A DNA stretch of 64,000 nucleotides from Flavobacterium sufflavum (GCF_004016525.1 NZ_SACJ01000003.1:372001-436000); one strand, 5' to 3'; positions 8,689 to 16,830 are shown, counted from the stretch's first letter. The notes: generated by a model not told the origin, from the letters alone. A program made the numbers and translations.

Positions 8689-9405
8689 ATGACCGACTTA
8701 AAAAATAAAAATGCCCTGATTACGGGCGCAGGAAAAGGAATTGGCAAAGCAGTTGCAATTGCTCTGGCAAAAGAAGGTGTAAACATCATTTTAGTAGCCC
8801 GAACGCAAGAGGACATTGACAGCGTTGCACTAAAAATAAAATCTTTAAGAGTAAAAGTATTGGCTATAACTGCCGATGTTTCCGATATTAATTCCATAAA
8901 CGCAGCTGTTGAAAAAGCCTTAGCCGAATTCGGAACCATTGATATTTTAATCAATAATGCCGGAATTGCCGCTTTTGGAAAATTCCTGGAACTGGAACCT
9001 GCCGCCTGGGAACGCATCATTCAGGTTAACCTAATGGGAACCTACTATACAACACGCGCCGTTTTACCTAATATGATAGAAAGACAAACGGGCGATATTA
9101 TCAATATTTCTTCGACTGCGGGATTAGCAGGAAATGCTTTAACTAGTGCTTACAGCGCATCTAAATTTGCGGTTTTAGGATTGACAGATTCGCTTATGCA
9201 AGAAGTTCGCAAACACAACATTCGGGTTACGGCTTTAACACCAAGCACCGTTGCCACTGATATGGCAAAAGAATTAAACCTAACCGACGGAAATCCGGAG
9301 AAAGTAATGCAATCTGAAGACATAGCAGAATTAATCATCGCTCAACTTAAACTCAACCGACGCGTATTTATCAAAAATAGCAGCATTTGGTCAACAAATC
9401 CCTAA
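8689..9405 (+). CDS. Short-chain dehydrogenase/reductase (FabG-like)
   Basis: A 238-residue classical SDR. It shows the NAD(P)-binding TGAGKGIG motif near residues 13-20, the structural NNAG motif (ILINNAGIA), and catalytic Ser and YxxxK (ISSTAG then YSASK). The Arg after the second strand (LVARTQ) suggests NADPH preference. Members reduce ketones or 3-oxoacyl groups. It is commonly labelled 3-ketoacyl-ACP reductase, but a lone gene paired with a propeller-like protein does not prove a role in fatty acid synthesis. It follows the upstream gene by two bases and ends at the terminator at 9404-9460. Confidence 0.9.
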   Translation: MTDLKNKNALITGAGKGIGKAVAIALAKEGVNIILVARTQEDIDSVALKIKSLRVKVLAITADVSDINSINAAVEKALAEFGTIDILINNAGIAAFGKFLELEPAAWERIIQVNLMGTYYTTRAVLPNMIERQTGDIINISSTAGLAGNALTSAYSASKFAVLGLTDSLMQEVRKHNIRVTALTPSTVATDMAKELNLTDGNPEKVMQSEDIAELIIAQLKLNRRVFIKNSSIWSTNP

Positions 9406-9460
9406 AATATAAAATTCCAATAATTAGAATTTGGAATTTAAGTATTGGAATTTTATATTT
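9404..9460 (+). terminator. Long inverted repeat after the SDR gene
   Basis: AAATATAAAATTCCAAT (about 9405-9421) pairs with ATTGGAATTTTATATTT (9444-9460) around a loop that repeats the same words. The left arm overlaps the SDR stop codon. Confidence 0.65.
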
Positions 9461-9477
9461 ATTAAAAAACTAAACAA

Positions 9478-9993
9478 ATGGAAAACTATTTAAGACAACT
9501 GGTTTCAATAGAATTTCTGGATAAAAAAGAAATTTATACCGGATTTCTTATTGACTACTCTGATGATTGGATTTTATTACGAAACAATCCCGTTGATTTT
9601 ATCATTGATGGTTTTGTGATTCTCAAAAACAAAAACATTGAGCGTATGTACAGAGACAGTAATCATGAGTTTACTGAAAAAGTAATCCGATTGAAAGGAT
9701 TAAAAACAAATGCTAAAGAGATCATTCCTATCAAAGATTTGACATCTATTGTTAACTTTTTGGATAAAAAGTACGGCATTTTTCAAATTGCAAAAAAGTC
9801 AGCTACATCCGCTTATTTAGGAAAACTTATTAAGCTGAATGATGAGGAACTTATAATTGATTTTTTAGACACAAAAGGTCAATTTGGAGGCGAATTAAGC
9901 TTTAATCCTGAAAAAATAAGAGTCATTGAATTTGACACCGATTATATCAATTCGTTGAAACTGGTAGCTCAGGAAAATCAAAACAAGCACTAA
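9478..9993 (+). CDS. Uncharacterised protein with two possible LSm/Hfq-like beta barrels
   Basis: A 171-residue cytoplasmic protein. The N-terminal segment LVSIEFLDKKEIYTGFLIDY followed by SDDWILLRN has the strand-turn pattern of an Sm-like domain (a strand, a GxL strand, then a hydrophobic strand). A second, weaker copy begins near residue 100 (SATSAYLGKLIKLNDEELII). Between them is a helical linker with basic residues. LSm proteins bind RNA, so an RNA-related role is possible. This is inferred from pattern alone; the protein could also be an unrelated small barrel. It lies in its own unit between two hairpins. Confidence 0.55.
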   Translation: MENYLRQLVSIEFLDKKEIYTGFLIDYSDDWILLRNNPVDFIIDGFVILKNKNIERMYRDSNHEFTEKVIRLKGLKTNAKEIIPIKDLTSIVNFLDKKYGIFQIAKKSATSAYLGKLIKLNDEELIIDFLDTKGQFGGELSFNPEKIRVIEFDTDYINSLKLVAQENQNKH

Positions 9994-10004
9994 ATACGCT
10001 AAAA

Positions 10005-10072
10005 AAACCATTCAGAGATTTAAGTTCCATTAAGATTTTACTCCTTAATTTCCTTAAATCTCTTAATGGTTT
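10005..10072. repeat. AAACCATTAAGAGATTAAG hairpin repeat, copy 1
   Basis: AAACCATTCAGAGATTTAAG (10005-10024) pairs with CTTAAATCTCTTAATGGTTT (10053-10072). Inner words TTAAG/CTTAA extend the stem. It is followed by an A run, and near-identical arms occur at 13958-14021 and 16748-16811. It probably acts as a terminator for 9478-9993. Confidence 0.75.
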
Positions 10073-10111
10073 AAAAAAACTTATATCCCTTACTTCGCAA
10101 AAAACACCCTC

Positions 10112-10141
10112 ATAATCAAATAAATAACTCTGTTTGATTAT
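10112..10141 (+). promoter_or_regulatory. Hairpin upstream of the sigma factor gene
   Basis: ATAATCAAA (10112-10120) pairs with TTTGATTAT (10133-10141), 75 bases ahead of the sigma-factor start. It could be a 5-prime-UTR structure or operator. The assignment rests only on the palindrome and its position. Confidence 0.3.
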
Positions 10142-10216
10142 TTTATTTGAAAAAAAAATGGCTTCTCTCCCAACCTTTTTCCTTTTTTAACGCTCTTTAT
10201 TATTAAAGACCATATT

Positions 10217-10753
10217 GTGATAAACGAAAATCTAATAATAGCCTGCAAAAAAATGCAACGCGATGCCCAGCATCAAGTGTATGAGTTTTTGGCACCCAAA
10301 CTCTACGCAAGTTGCAAGCGCTATTTGAAACAGGAAGAAGAAATTGAAGAAGCCTTGGCAGATGCTTTTTATATCATTTTTACGAAACTAGACCAATTAA
10401 AAGAAATTGGTGCTTTTGAAGCCTGGGCTCGAAAAATAGCGGTCAATCAATGTCTGGCAACTATCAAAAAGAAAACCAACTTCAATATGTATCTCGATGA
10501 TGTAAAAACATTATCACAAGCTTTTACTGATGAGATGACGAATCTTGAAGAAGAAGATTTACTTGATTTACTCAATCATATTCCTGTGGGATGCAAGACT
10601 ATTTTTAACCTTTTTGTCATTGAAGGCTACAGCCACAAAGAAATAGCCAGCATGCTCAACATTTCTGAAGGCACTTCAAAATCACAATTGAATGCTTCAA
10701 AAACAAAATTGAAGGAATTAGTAAATAATCTGTATTACCAAAAATCGAATTAG
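10217..10753 (+). CDS. ECF-type RNA polymerase sigma factor
   Basis: A 178-residue sigma-70 family protein with region 2 near residues 25-85 (LADAFYIIFTKL, FEAWARKIAVNQCL) and a region 4 helix-turn-helix near residues 125-172 (GYSHKEIASMLNISEGTSKS). ECF factors redirect RNA polymerase to a small regulon and are normally held by a membrane anti-sigma protein. The next gene starts two bases after its stop and encodes a single-pass membrane protein, fitting that pairing. The start is a GTG at 10217; the first in-frame ATG is at 10253 and would shorten region 2, so GTG is preferred. The regulon is unknown. Confidence 0.88.
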   Translation: MINENLIIACKKMQRDAQHQVYEFLAPKLYASCKRYLKQEEEIEEALADAFYIIFTKLDQLKEIGAFEAWARKIAVNQCLATIKKKTNFNMYLDDVKTLSQAFTDEMTNLEEEDLLDLLNHIPVGCKTIFNLFVIEGYSHKEIASMLNISEGTSKSQLNASKTKLKELVNNLYYQKSN

Positions 10754-10755
10754 TC

Positions 10756-11919
10756 ATGGACAATCAAGATAAAATAATTAACAAAATCAAAAGTGCTGCC
10801 CACAAGGCAGAACATCAGGATTTTCCGGAAATGGATAAAGTTTGGGCGCGTGTAGAAGACAAACTCGATCAAAAAGTACTGGAAACCAAAACCAAACTTT
10901 GGAAAAAATTAGCCATAGCTGCCTCACTATTATTGTTTGTTTCTTTGGGTTACCAATTTCTAAAAACAGATTTAAAAATAGTTGTACCAACTAAAACCAA
11001 TGAAAACAAGGTAGTAATTCAAAAAAACGAAATCATTAACGACAGCATCGTTCCTTCTAAAAACATCAAAACCGAAGCTCCAGAAATTTTGCAAAAGCAA
11101 TTAGAGAAACAAAATCCGGTTGCAGTAGTTGAAAATCCTACTCCAAAAAATGACGCCAAAATAATTGTTTCTGATAAAAAGGCTGAAGAATCCAATATTC
11201 AGGCAGACGAAATCATCAGTCAGGAATCGAATAGTATTTTAAGTGTAGCTCCGTCAGCTCCTGTAGCGGCAAAAAGCCTTGCTCCAGTTGCCAATGAATA
11301 TAAAGAAAAAGCAGCTATGATTATGGCAAAAACCAACTCTGATAAAACAATTACAGGTGTTATTACAGACGAAAAAGACAACTTACCCATACCGGGTGCA
11401 ATTGTCCAAATTAAAGGCAAAAATACTGGTGTTGTAACCGATTTTGATGGGAAATATACGATTGATGCCGAAAAAGGTGAGATACTTATTTTTAATACAA
11501 TAGGATACAATAGTCACGAAGCTATAGTTGGTAACTCAAATAAGATGAATACTAAACTTTCACCGACTAGTGATGCATTAAACGAAGTAGTGGTAGTCGG
11601 TTATGGAAAATCCAAAAAAAATCAGCCAAAAAATACTGCTCCGATAGCTAAATATGGGACAACCAAATTTTACAAATCAGAAAAAGAAAAATCTGTTCCC
11701 CATATTAAAGATGCCTTGTACATCATCAACGGAGTTGAATACAGTGAAGCATCCTTATTTGGTCCTAATCCCACAAGTCCTTATGCTCCTTTGAATAAGC
11801 AAAAAATAGTAACGTTCAAAATTTTGCAAAACGAAGAAGCTACTACTCTATATGGAAATAAAAGCAATAACGGAGTTATAATTATTACCACTGAAAACGG
11901 AATTCCACTGAAGCGTTAA
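10756..11919 (+). CDS. Putative anti-sigma membrane protein ending in a SusC-type CarboxypepD/plug module
   Basis: 387 residues. Residues 1-50 are charged and probably cytoplasmic, with a helix like those binding sigma factors. Residues about 51-69 are one membrane span. Residues 70-190 are a low-complexity periplasmic linker. Residues about 197-275 are a carboxypeptidase-regulatory-like domain (TITGVITDEKDNLPIPGAIV). VVVVGYG at 278-284 and a closing TTLYGNKSNNGVIIITTEN match the SusC transporter motif and plug end. No beta-barrel follows. Two bases from the sigma gene, it is probably its anti-sigma factor; the plug-like tail suggests it senses an outer-membrane complex. The anti-sigma role is inference. 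Confidence 0.75.
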   Translation: MDNQDKIINKIKSAAHKAEHQDFPEMDKVWARVEDKLDQKVLETKTKLWKKLAIAASLLLFVSLGYQFLKTDLKIVVPTKTNENKVVIQKNEIINDSIVPSKNIKTEAPEILQKQLEKQNPVAVVENPTPKNDAKIIVSDKKAEESNIQADEIISQESNSILSVAPSAPVAAKSLAPVANEYKEKAAMIMAKTNSDKTITGVITDEKDNLPIPGAIVQIKGKNTGVVTDFDGKYTIDAEKGEILIFNTIGYNSHEAIVGNSNKMNTKLSPTSDALNEVVVVGYGKSKKNQPKNTAPIAKYGTTKFYKSEKEKSVPHIKDALYIINGVEYSEASLFGPNPTSPYAPLNKQKIVTFKILQNEEATTLYGNKSNNGVIIITTENGIPLKR

Positions 11920-11958
11920 TTCGCAAAAATACTGTCAAACATTTTAAAAATTATTGTC

Positions 11959-13893
11959 ATGAAAAGTCTAAAACTTATTTCATCAGCCCTTGCTATGCTC
12001 TTTTCTATCCTAACTTTTGGACAGGAAATCACCATTACCGGAACAGTAACTGACCAGACTGATGGTTCAGTTCTTCCTGCTGTTTCCGTTACAATTAAAG
12101 GAACAAAAACAACTACTCTGACTGATTTTAACGGAAATTATTCCATTCAGGCTCAAAAAGGAAAAATATTAGTTTGTAACTACATCGGTTATCAAACCAA
12201 AGAGGTAAAAATTGGAAATTCCAAAGTGATCAACATTAGCCTAAAAAATAATGTTTCATCTCTAGAAGAAATTGTCGTTGTGGGATATGGAAACAGCCAT
12301 AAAGACAAGCTTTACTCTGCTGAGGCTGTTGCTTATGAAAAAAAGAATTTAAATAGGAATGTTCCGAATCAACAAACGAGAGCTACGGCAATGGTAATGC
12401 CTACAAAGGCAAAAGCAGAATCCATTACTGAACCTCTTCAAATTTATGGAAATACAAATCCCATAAACATCAATCCTCCATTGCGAAACACGCCCAATCA
12501 GGAAGATTACGAAACTTTTGTAGAAAACCAGTTTGAAACTCCTAAAAACGCACCTTTATCTACCTTTTCTATCGATGTGGATAATGCTTCTTATACTAAC
12601 ATTCGTCGCTTTATCAATAACGGACAAGCCGTTCCTAAAGATGCCGTTCGAATTGAAGAAATGATGAACTTTTTCAAATACAATTACCCACAACCTAAAG
12701 AAAATCATCCTTTTTCTATTAATACTGAATACAGCGATTGTCCCTGGAACAGCAAACACCAATTATTAAAAATAGGATTGCAGGGTAAAAACATTCCAAC
12801 CGAAAATTTACCGGCTTCCAATTTGGTTTTCCTGATTGATGTTTCAGGTTCTATGAACGATCCCAATAAACTACCATTGCTCAAACAATCGATGAAAATT
12901 TTGGTAAACGAATTAAGAAAAGAAGACAAAGTTTCCATGGTAGTTTATGCAGGAGCTGCAGGAATGGTTTTGCCACCAACCTCTGGAGATCAAAAACAAA
13001 CAATTATTGATGCTTTGGACAATCTGAATGCGGGAGGTAGTACCGCAGGAGGTGCCGGAATTGAATTGGCATACAAAACTGCTATTGCTAACTTTATCAA
13101 AGGAGGAAATAACCGTGTCATTCTGGCTACTGACGGCGATTTTAATGTAGGCACTTCATCAAACAAGGATATGGAAACCTTAATTGAAGAAAAACGAAAA
13201 TCAGGTGTTTTCCTGACTTGTTTGGGTTACGGAATGGGAAATTACAAAGACAGCAAAATGGAAATATTAGCCAACAAAGGCAACGGAAACTATGCCTACA
13301 TTGACAACATTCAGGAAGCCAATCGCTTTTTAGGAAAAGAATTCAAAGGTTCGATGTTTGCCATTGCCAAAGATGTTAAAATCCAAATTGAATTCAACCC
13401 AAAACATGTCCAAGCCTACCGCTTAATTGGTTACGAAAACCGCAAACTTCGTCCTGAAGATTTTAAAAATGATGCCATTGATGCAGGCGAATTAGGCAGC
13501 GGACATACCGTTACCGCTTTATACGAAATCATCCCGACAGGAATTGACAGTGATTATAGCGTTGCCGATTTAAAATATACAAACACGACTATAAACAAAG
13601 AGTCCTATAGTAATGAATTAGCCACCATAAAATTCAGATATAAAAAACCCGATGGTGACAAAAGTATCGAAATGATTCAAACCATTGCCAACCATTCTGC
13701 TCAACTCGCCACTACTTCAAACGATTTTAAATTCAGTTCAGCTGTAGCCTGGTTTGGATTAAAACTAAGAGATTCCAAACTCGTAACCGACAAAGAATCA
13801 AAATCAATTTTAAAACTTGCCCAACAAGGACTAAGCAATGACAAAGAAGGTTATCGTACTGAGTTTGTTCGATTAGTAGAAGCTGTACAATAA
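11959..13893 (+). CDS. von Willebrand factor A domain protein (YfbK-like) with SusC-type N-terminal domain
   Basis: 644 residues. A signal peptide (cleavage near LTFGQ, residue 22) is followed by a carboxypeptidase-regulatory-like domain (about 24-100) and IVVVGYG (105-111), the motif that introduces the plug in SusC-type transporters. Then come a vWA-associated N-terminal region (about 200-285), a vWA domain with MIDAS motif DVSGS (294-298), and a C-terminal DUF3520-like region ending near 640. vWA domains bind partner proteins through a metal ion. The gene is 39 bases behind the plug-tailed membrane protein and likely shares its operon. The partner is unknown. Confidence 0.85.
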   Translation: MKSLKLISSALAMLFSILTFGQEITITGTVTDQTDGSVLPAVSVTIKGTKTTTLTDFNGNYSIQAQKGKILVCNYIGYQTKEVKIGNSKVINISLKNNVSSLEEIVVVGYGNSHKDKLYSAEAVAYEKKNLNRNVPNQQTRATAMVMPTKAKAESITEPLQIYGNTNPININPPLRNTPNQEDYETFVENQFETPKNAPLSTFSIDVDNASYTNIRRFINNGQAVPKDAVRIEEMMNFFKYNYPQPKENHPFSINTEYSDCPWNSKHQLLKIGLQGKNIPTENLPASNLVFLIDVSGSMNDPNKLPLLKQSMKILVNELRKEDKVSMVVYAGAAGMVLPPTSGDQKQTIIDALDNLNAGGSTAGGAGIELAYKTAIANFIKGGNNRVILATDGDFNVGTSSNKDMETLIEEKRKSGVFLTCLGYGMGNYKDSKMEILANKGNGNYAYIDNIQEANRFLGKEFKGSMFAIAKDVKIQIEFNPKHVQAYRLIGYENRKLRPEDFKNDAIDAGELGSGHTVTALYEIIPTGIDSDYSVADLKYTNTTINKESYSNELATIKFRYKKPDGDKSIEMIQTIANHSAQLATTSNDFKFSSAVAWFGLKLRDSKLVTDKESKSILKLAQQGLSNDKEGYRTEFVRLVEAVQ

Positions 13894-13919
13894 TTACTCT
13901 CTTAAAAACTTATGTGACT

Positions 13920-13939
13920 CCTGCCTGTCGGCAGACAGG
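13920..13939. repeat. REP-like short palindrome
   Basis: CCTGCCTGTCGGCAGACAGG has a CCTGTC/GACAGG stem with a four-base loop. It lies directly before the AAACCATT hairpin. Similar short GC-rich palindromes are common between flavobacterial genes (from memory). Confidence 0.5.
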
Positions 13940-13957
13940 TATGTGGTAAAAAAATAA

Positions 13958-14021
13958 AAACCATTAAGAGATTAAGAAAATTAAGCGTAAAACTTAATGA
14001 AACTTAATCTCTTAATAGTTT
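13958..14021. repeat. AAACCATTAAGAGATTAAG hairpin repeat, copy 2
   Basis: AAACCATTAAGAGATTAAG (13958-13976) pairs with CTTAATCTCTTAATAGTTT (14003-14021), with an inner ATTAAG/CTTAAT pair. It lies between convergent genes (vWA and mtaB) and can serve as a terminator for both. Confidence 0.75.
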
Positions 14022-14050
14022 AAAAACTTATATAACTTATATGTTTAAAC

Positions 14051-15379
14051 CTAAACCAAAGCAGAAGCAAACTCCATTCTCACGCTTCCGTCTTCATCAA
14101 TTTTAGTCAAATTAATTTGGTGTAAAGTATTGACCAATTCAGGATTCCAGGGAGTTTTTACTTTTACGTAATTCTCGGTAAAACCGTGAATATAGCCTTC
14201 TTTATTTTCTCCTTCAAACAAAACAGTTCTGCTGGTTCCTAACTGGCTTTCGTAAAAAGCACGACGTTTTTTAACCGATAATCCGCGTAGCATTTTGCTG
14301 CGCTTCGCACGCACATTCGACGGAACCACTCCTGGCATTTCGACAGCTTCGGTATTATCACGCTCTGAATAGGTGAAAACGTGTAAATACGAAATATCCA
14401 AATCATTCAGAAAATGATAGGTTTCTAAGAAATGCTCGTCGGTTTCCCCGGGAAAGCCAACAATCACATCCACACCAATGCAAGCATGCGGCATCACTTC
14501 GCGAATTTTATTTACTCTTTCAGTATAAACTTCACGCAAATAACGGCGTTTCATCAACTTCAGGATATCATTGCTTCCCGATTGCAACGGAATATGAAAA
14601 TGCGGTACAAAGGTTCTGCTTTTCGAAACAAATTCAATTGTTTCATTTTTCAATAAATTAGGCTCGATAGACGAAATACGCAAACGCTCTATTCCTTCCA
14701 CCTCATCCAAAGCCTGAACCAATTCCAGGAAGGTATGTTCGTGTTTTTTATTTCCGAATTCCCCTTTTCCGTAATCTCCAATATTCACTCCAGTAAGCAC
14801 AATTTCTTTGATGTTTTGCTTCGAAATTTCATAGGCATTTTTCAATACGTTCTGCAATTCGTCACTACGGGAAATCCCACGAGCTAGTGGAATCGTACAA
14901 TAAGTACATTTATAATCGCAACCGTCTTGTACTTTCAGGAAAGCACGGGTTCGATCGCCAATGGAATAACTGCCCACATAAAAATCGGCTTCGGCAATCT
15001 CGCAGGAATGCACTTCGCCCATGTCATTTTTAGACAAATCGTTGATATAATCGGCTAATTTGAATTTTTCAGTAGCACCTAAAACCAAATCCACGCCATC
15101 TACACTAGCCAGTTCTTCGGGTTTCAATTGGGCATAACAGCCTACAGCAGCAACAAAAGCTTTATCATTCAGCTTCATCGCTTTACGCACCACTTGTTTG
15201 AATTGTTTATCGGCATTTTCAGTCACCGAACAGGTATTGATGACATACATATCAGCCACTTCCTCAAAATCGACACGATCAAAACCTTCGTCTTGTAAGT
15301 TTCGGGCAATCGTCGATGTTTCCGAAAAGTTCAGTTTACAGCCCAGAGTATAAAAGGCCACTTTTTTTCTGTTTTCCAT
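14051..15379 (-). CDS. mtaB: tRNA (t6A37-C2) methylthiotransferase MtaB
   Basis: A 442-residue radical-SAM methylthiotransferase. Three N-terminal cysteines for the auxiliary Fe-S cluster are Cys14, Cys50 and Cys81. The radical-SAM CxxxCxxC motif is Cys154, Cys158 and Cys161 (DGCDYKCTYC), and a TRAM-like RNA-binding tail ends the protein. The opening TLGCKLNFSET is the MtaB type rather than MiaB or RimO. The enzyme converts t6A to ms2t6A at position 37 of tRNAs reading ANN codons. It stands alone, convergent with the vWA gene, with hairpin repeat copy 2 just past its stop. Confidence 0.95.
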   Translation of the reverse strand: MENRKKVAFYTLGCKLNFSETSTIARNLQDEGFDRVDFEEVADMYVINTCSVTENADKQFKQVVRKAMKLNDKAFVAAVGCYAQLKPEELASVDGVDLVLGATEKFKLADYINDLSKNDMGEVHSCEIAEADFYVGSYSIGDRTRAFLKVQDGCDYKCTYCTIPLARGISRSDELQNVLKNAYEISKQNIKEIVLTGVNIGDYGKGEFGNKKHEHTFLELVQALDEVEGIERLRISSIEPNLLKNETIEFVSKSRTFVPHFHIPLQSGSNDILKLMKRRYLREVYTERVNKIREVMPHACIGVDVIVGFPGETDEHFLETYHFLNDLDISYLHVFTYSERDNTEAVEMPGVVPSNVRAKRSKMLRGLSVKKRRAFYESQLGTSRTVLFEGENKEGYIHGFTENYVKVKTPWNPELVNTLHQINLTKIDEDGSVRMEFASALV

Positions 15380-15729
15380 AAGTAAGCTCTATCTAATGAA
15401 ATCGTTGTCAAAAAAATAGAGTGCGCAAATTTACAAACAAATAAGGTAACTGTACAAGGATTTTTATTTTATTCTAATTCAGGATTTGGGCGTGCCCTCG
15501 TCTCGTCAAAAATAAAGACGAGACGAGGTCGGGCTGTCGCTGTATCTTTTTATTTTGTCATACTGAACCTGTCGAAGTACAAAATAAAAAGAATTCCGCT
15601 TCCATCCCTTACGGGGTTATATTTAGTGAGAAAAATATGATTTAAACTTAACACCATGTAGTATTTTATAGATATATTTGAAGTAATAAAAATTAATTCA
15701 TAAAAAGTTTGCTTTAATAAATAAACAAT
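15380..15729. other. Intergenic region dominated by composite repeat copy B
   Basis: This 350-base spacer between divergent genes has no convincing ORF. Positions 15487-15620 hold the composite repeat. The last 100 bases, ahead of the gene at 15730, are very AT-rich and probably contain its promoter. Confidence 0.4.
15487..15620. repeat. Composite interspersed repeat, copy B
   Basis: Hairpin 1 is CCTCGTCTCGTC (15496-15507) / GACGAGACGAGG (15517-15528). Then comes GGCTGTCGCTGTA, then hairpin 2 TCTTTTTATTTTGT (15545-15558) / ACAAAATAAAAAGA (15579-15592), then TTCCGCTTCCATCCCTTACG. The loop of hairpin 2 carries ACTGAACCTGTCGAAGTA, a phrase that I recall as an independent interspersed repeat in Bacteroidota. 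Confidence 0.75.
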
Positions 15730-16656
15730 ATGAAGAAACATTTAGCTTTAATAATACTTTTAATCACCAATTATTGTTTTTCGCAAGAGGATATTTTTAA
15801 AAAATTACCATTTTTTATAGGTGATAAAATAGATTTAAAAATATTCATTGAACCGAAAGACATTAAAACAAAAAATTTTAGCTTAACATTTTATAATGCT
15901 ACAGATGATAATATCATAAATAGCTTAAATTTCAACATATACAACACCAAAGCATTCGACAACGTTGAAAGTTTTTTTAAATCTAATCAAAATTTAATTA
16001 AAGTTTCACATATGAATTGGGAAAAATCATTTACTGAATGCTATATTGATAAAACAAATGACATCGAATATACCATTAAGTATAACCCTGGATATGATCC
16101 TAATTTTATAGGTAATATTAGCATATTATCTCATAAATTATTAAAATCAAAAATTGATAAAATCTACGACAAAGCAAACAAACAAACAAACAAACAAACA
16201 AACAAACAAACAAACAAACAAACAAACAAACAAACAAACAAACAAACAATTTACATCACTTTACGACATTGTTATTTAGGATTAAACATAAAAGAAAATA
16301 TATATTTCAATTTTAGATTTAATACTGGAGAATCAAATGTATATGGAATTATGAATTTATATACAGACAAAGCTTACGAATTAAGATACATAAATTTTAT
16401 TTTAAACGATGGAGAAACAATAAAAAAAGAATTAACCTCAATAGGTAAAAGGGTATTAAATTATGATTTTATTGATGAAGCTAATTTTTTTGTTCTAACG
16501 TATGAAGAGTTAAAAAAAATAGATCAAGCAGAAAAAGTTGACATACAAATCATTGGAGATAAAAATAATAATAATTTTGAAATGACATATCCTCAAAAAA
16601 TGTCTATTAGAGATATATTAACATCTGATATATACAAAAATGTTATCACAAAATAA
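15730..16656 (+). CDS. Secreted protein of unknown function with a tetranucleotide repeat tract
   Basis: A 308-residue exported protein (signal peptide MKKHLALIILLITNYCFSQ). Residues 150-173 are six exact NKQT repeats, encoded by 18 units of CAAA (16175-16246). The segments on both sides look like ordinary beta-rich mature protein with many Asn, Lys and Ile. Because the unit is four bases, gain or loss of one unit shifts the downstream frame. In both other frames a stop follows within about 10-25 codons, so the gene is a candidate for on/off phase variation. No family is recognised. It is AT-richer than its neighbours and flanked by two repeat elements, which suggests a recent or fast-evolving locus. 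Confidence 0.7.
   Translation: MKKHLALIILLITNYCFSQEDIFKKLPFFIGDKIDLKIFIEPKDIKTKNFSLTFYNATDDNIINSLNFNIYNTKAFDNVESFFKSNQNLIKVSHMNWEKSFTECYIDKTNDIEYTIKYNPGYDPNFIGNISILSHKLLKSKIDKIYDKANKQTNKQTNKQTNKQTNKQTNKQTIYITLRHCYLGLNIKENIYFNFRFNTGESNVYGIMNLYTDKAYELRYINFILNDGETIKKELTSIGKRVLNYDFIDEANFFVLTYEELKKIDQAEKVDIQIIGDKNNNNFEMTYPQKMSIRDILTSDIYKNVITK
16175..16249 (+). repeat. CAAA tetranucleotide tract, 18 units, inside a coding region
   Basis: There are eighteen perfect CAAA units plus CAA. All reading frames through the tract are open and give the same NKQT cycle. The frame chosen after the tract depends on unit number, as in slipped-strand contingency loci. Confidence 0.95.
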
Positions 16657-16747
16657 TCACATGTCTGGTACTCGATTGCATCGAGTGCCAACTTACTTTT
16701 GTAAACAAAATAAAGCGTTTAAAACACATGTACTTTCCAAAACAAAA

Positions 16748-16811
16748 AAACCATTAAGAAATTAAGTTTATTAAGAACTGATCTTAAATTACCTTAATTT
16801 CTTAATGGTTT
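16748..16811. repeat. AAACCATTAAGAGATTAAG hairpin repeat, copy 3
   Basis: AAACCATTAAGAAATTAAG (16748-16766) pairs with CTTAATTTCTTAATGGTTT (16793-16811). The G-to-A change in the left arm is matched by C-to-T in the right arm. It lies between convergent genes. Confidence 0.75.
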
Positions 16812-16830
16812 AAATTATAATTTGAAAATC

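Noticed and set aside
15550-15741. 63-codon minus-strand ORF in the spacer before the CAAA gene
   Set aside because: Covers the composite repeat and has no recognisable features.
16175-16249. CAAA tract as a possible CRISPR or minisatellite outside genes
   Set aside because: It is a pure four-base tandem inside an open reading frame with no spacers, so it is a coding microsatellite.
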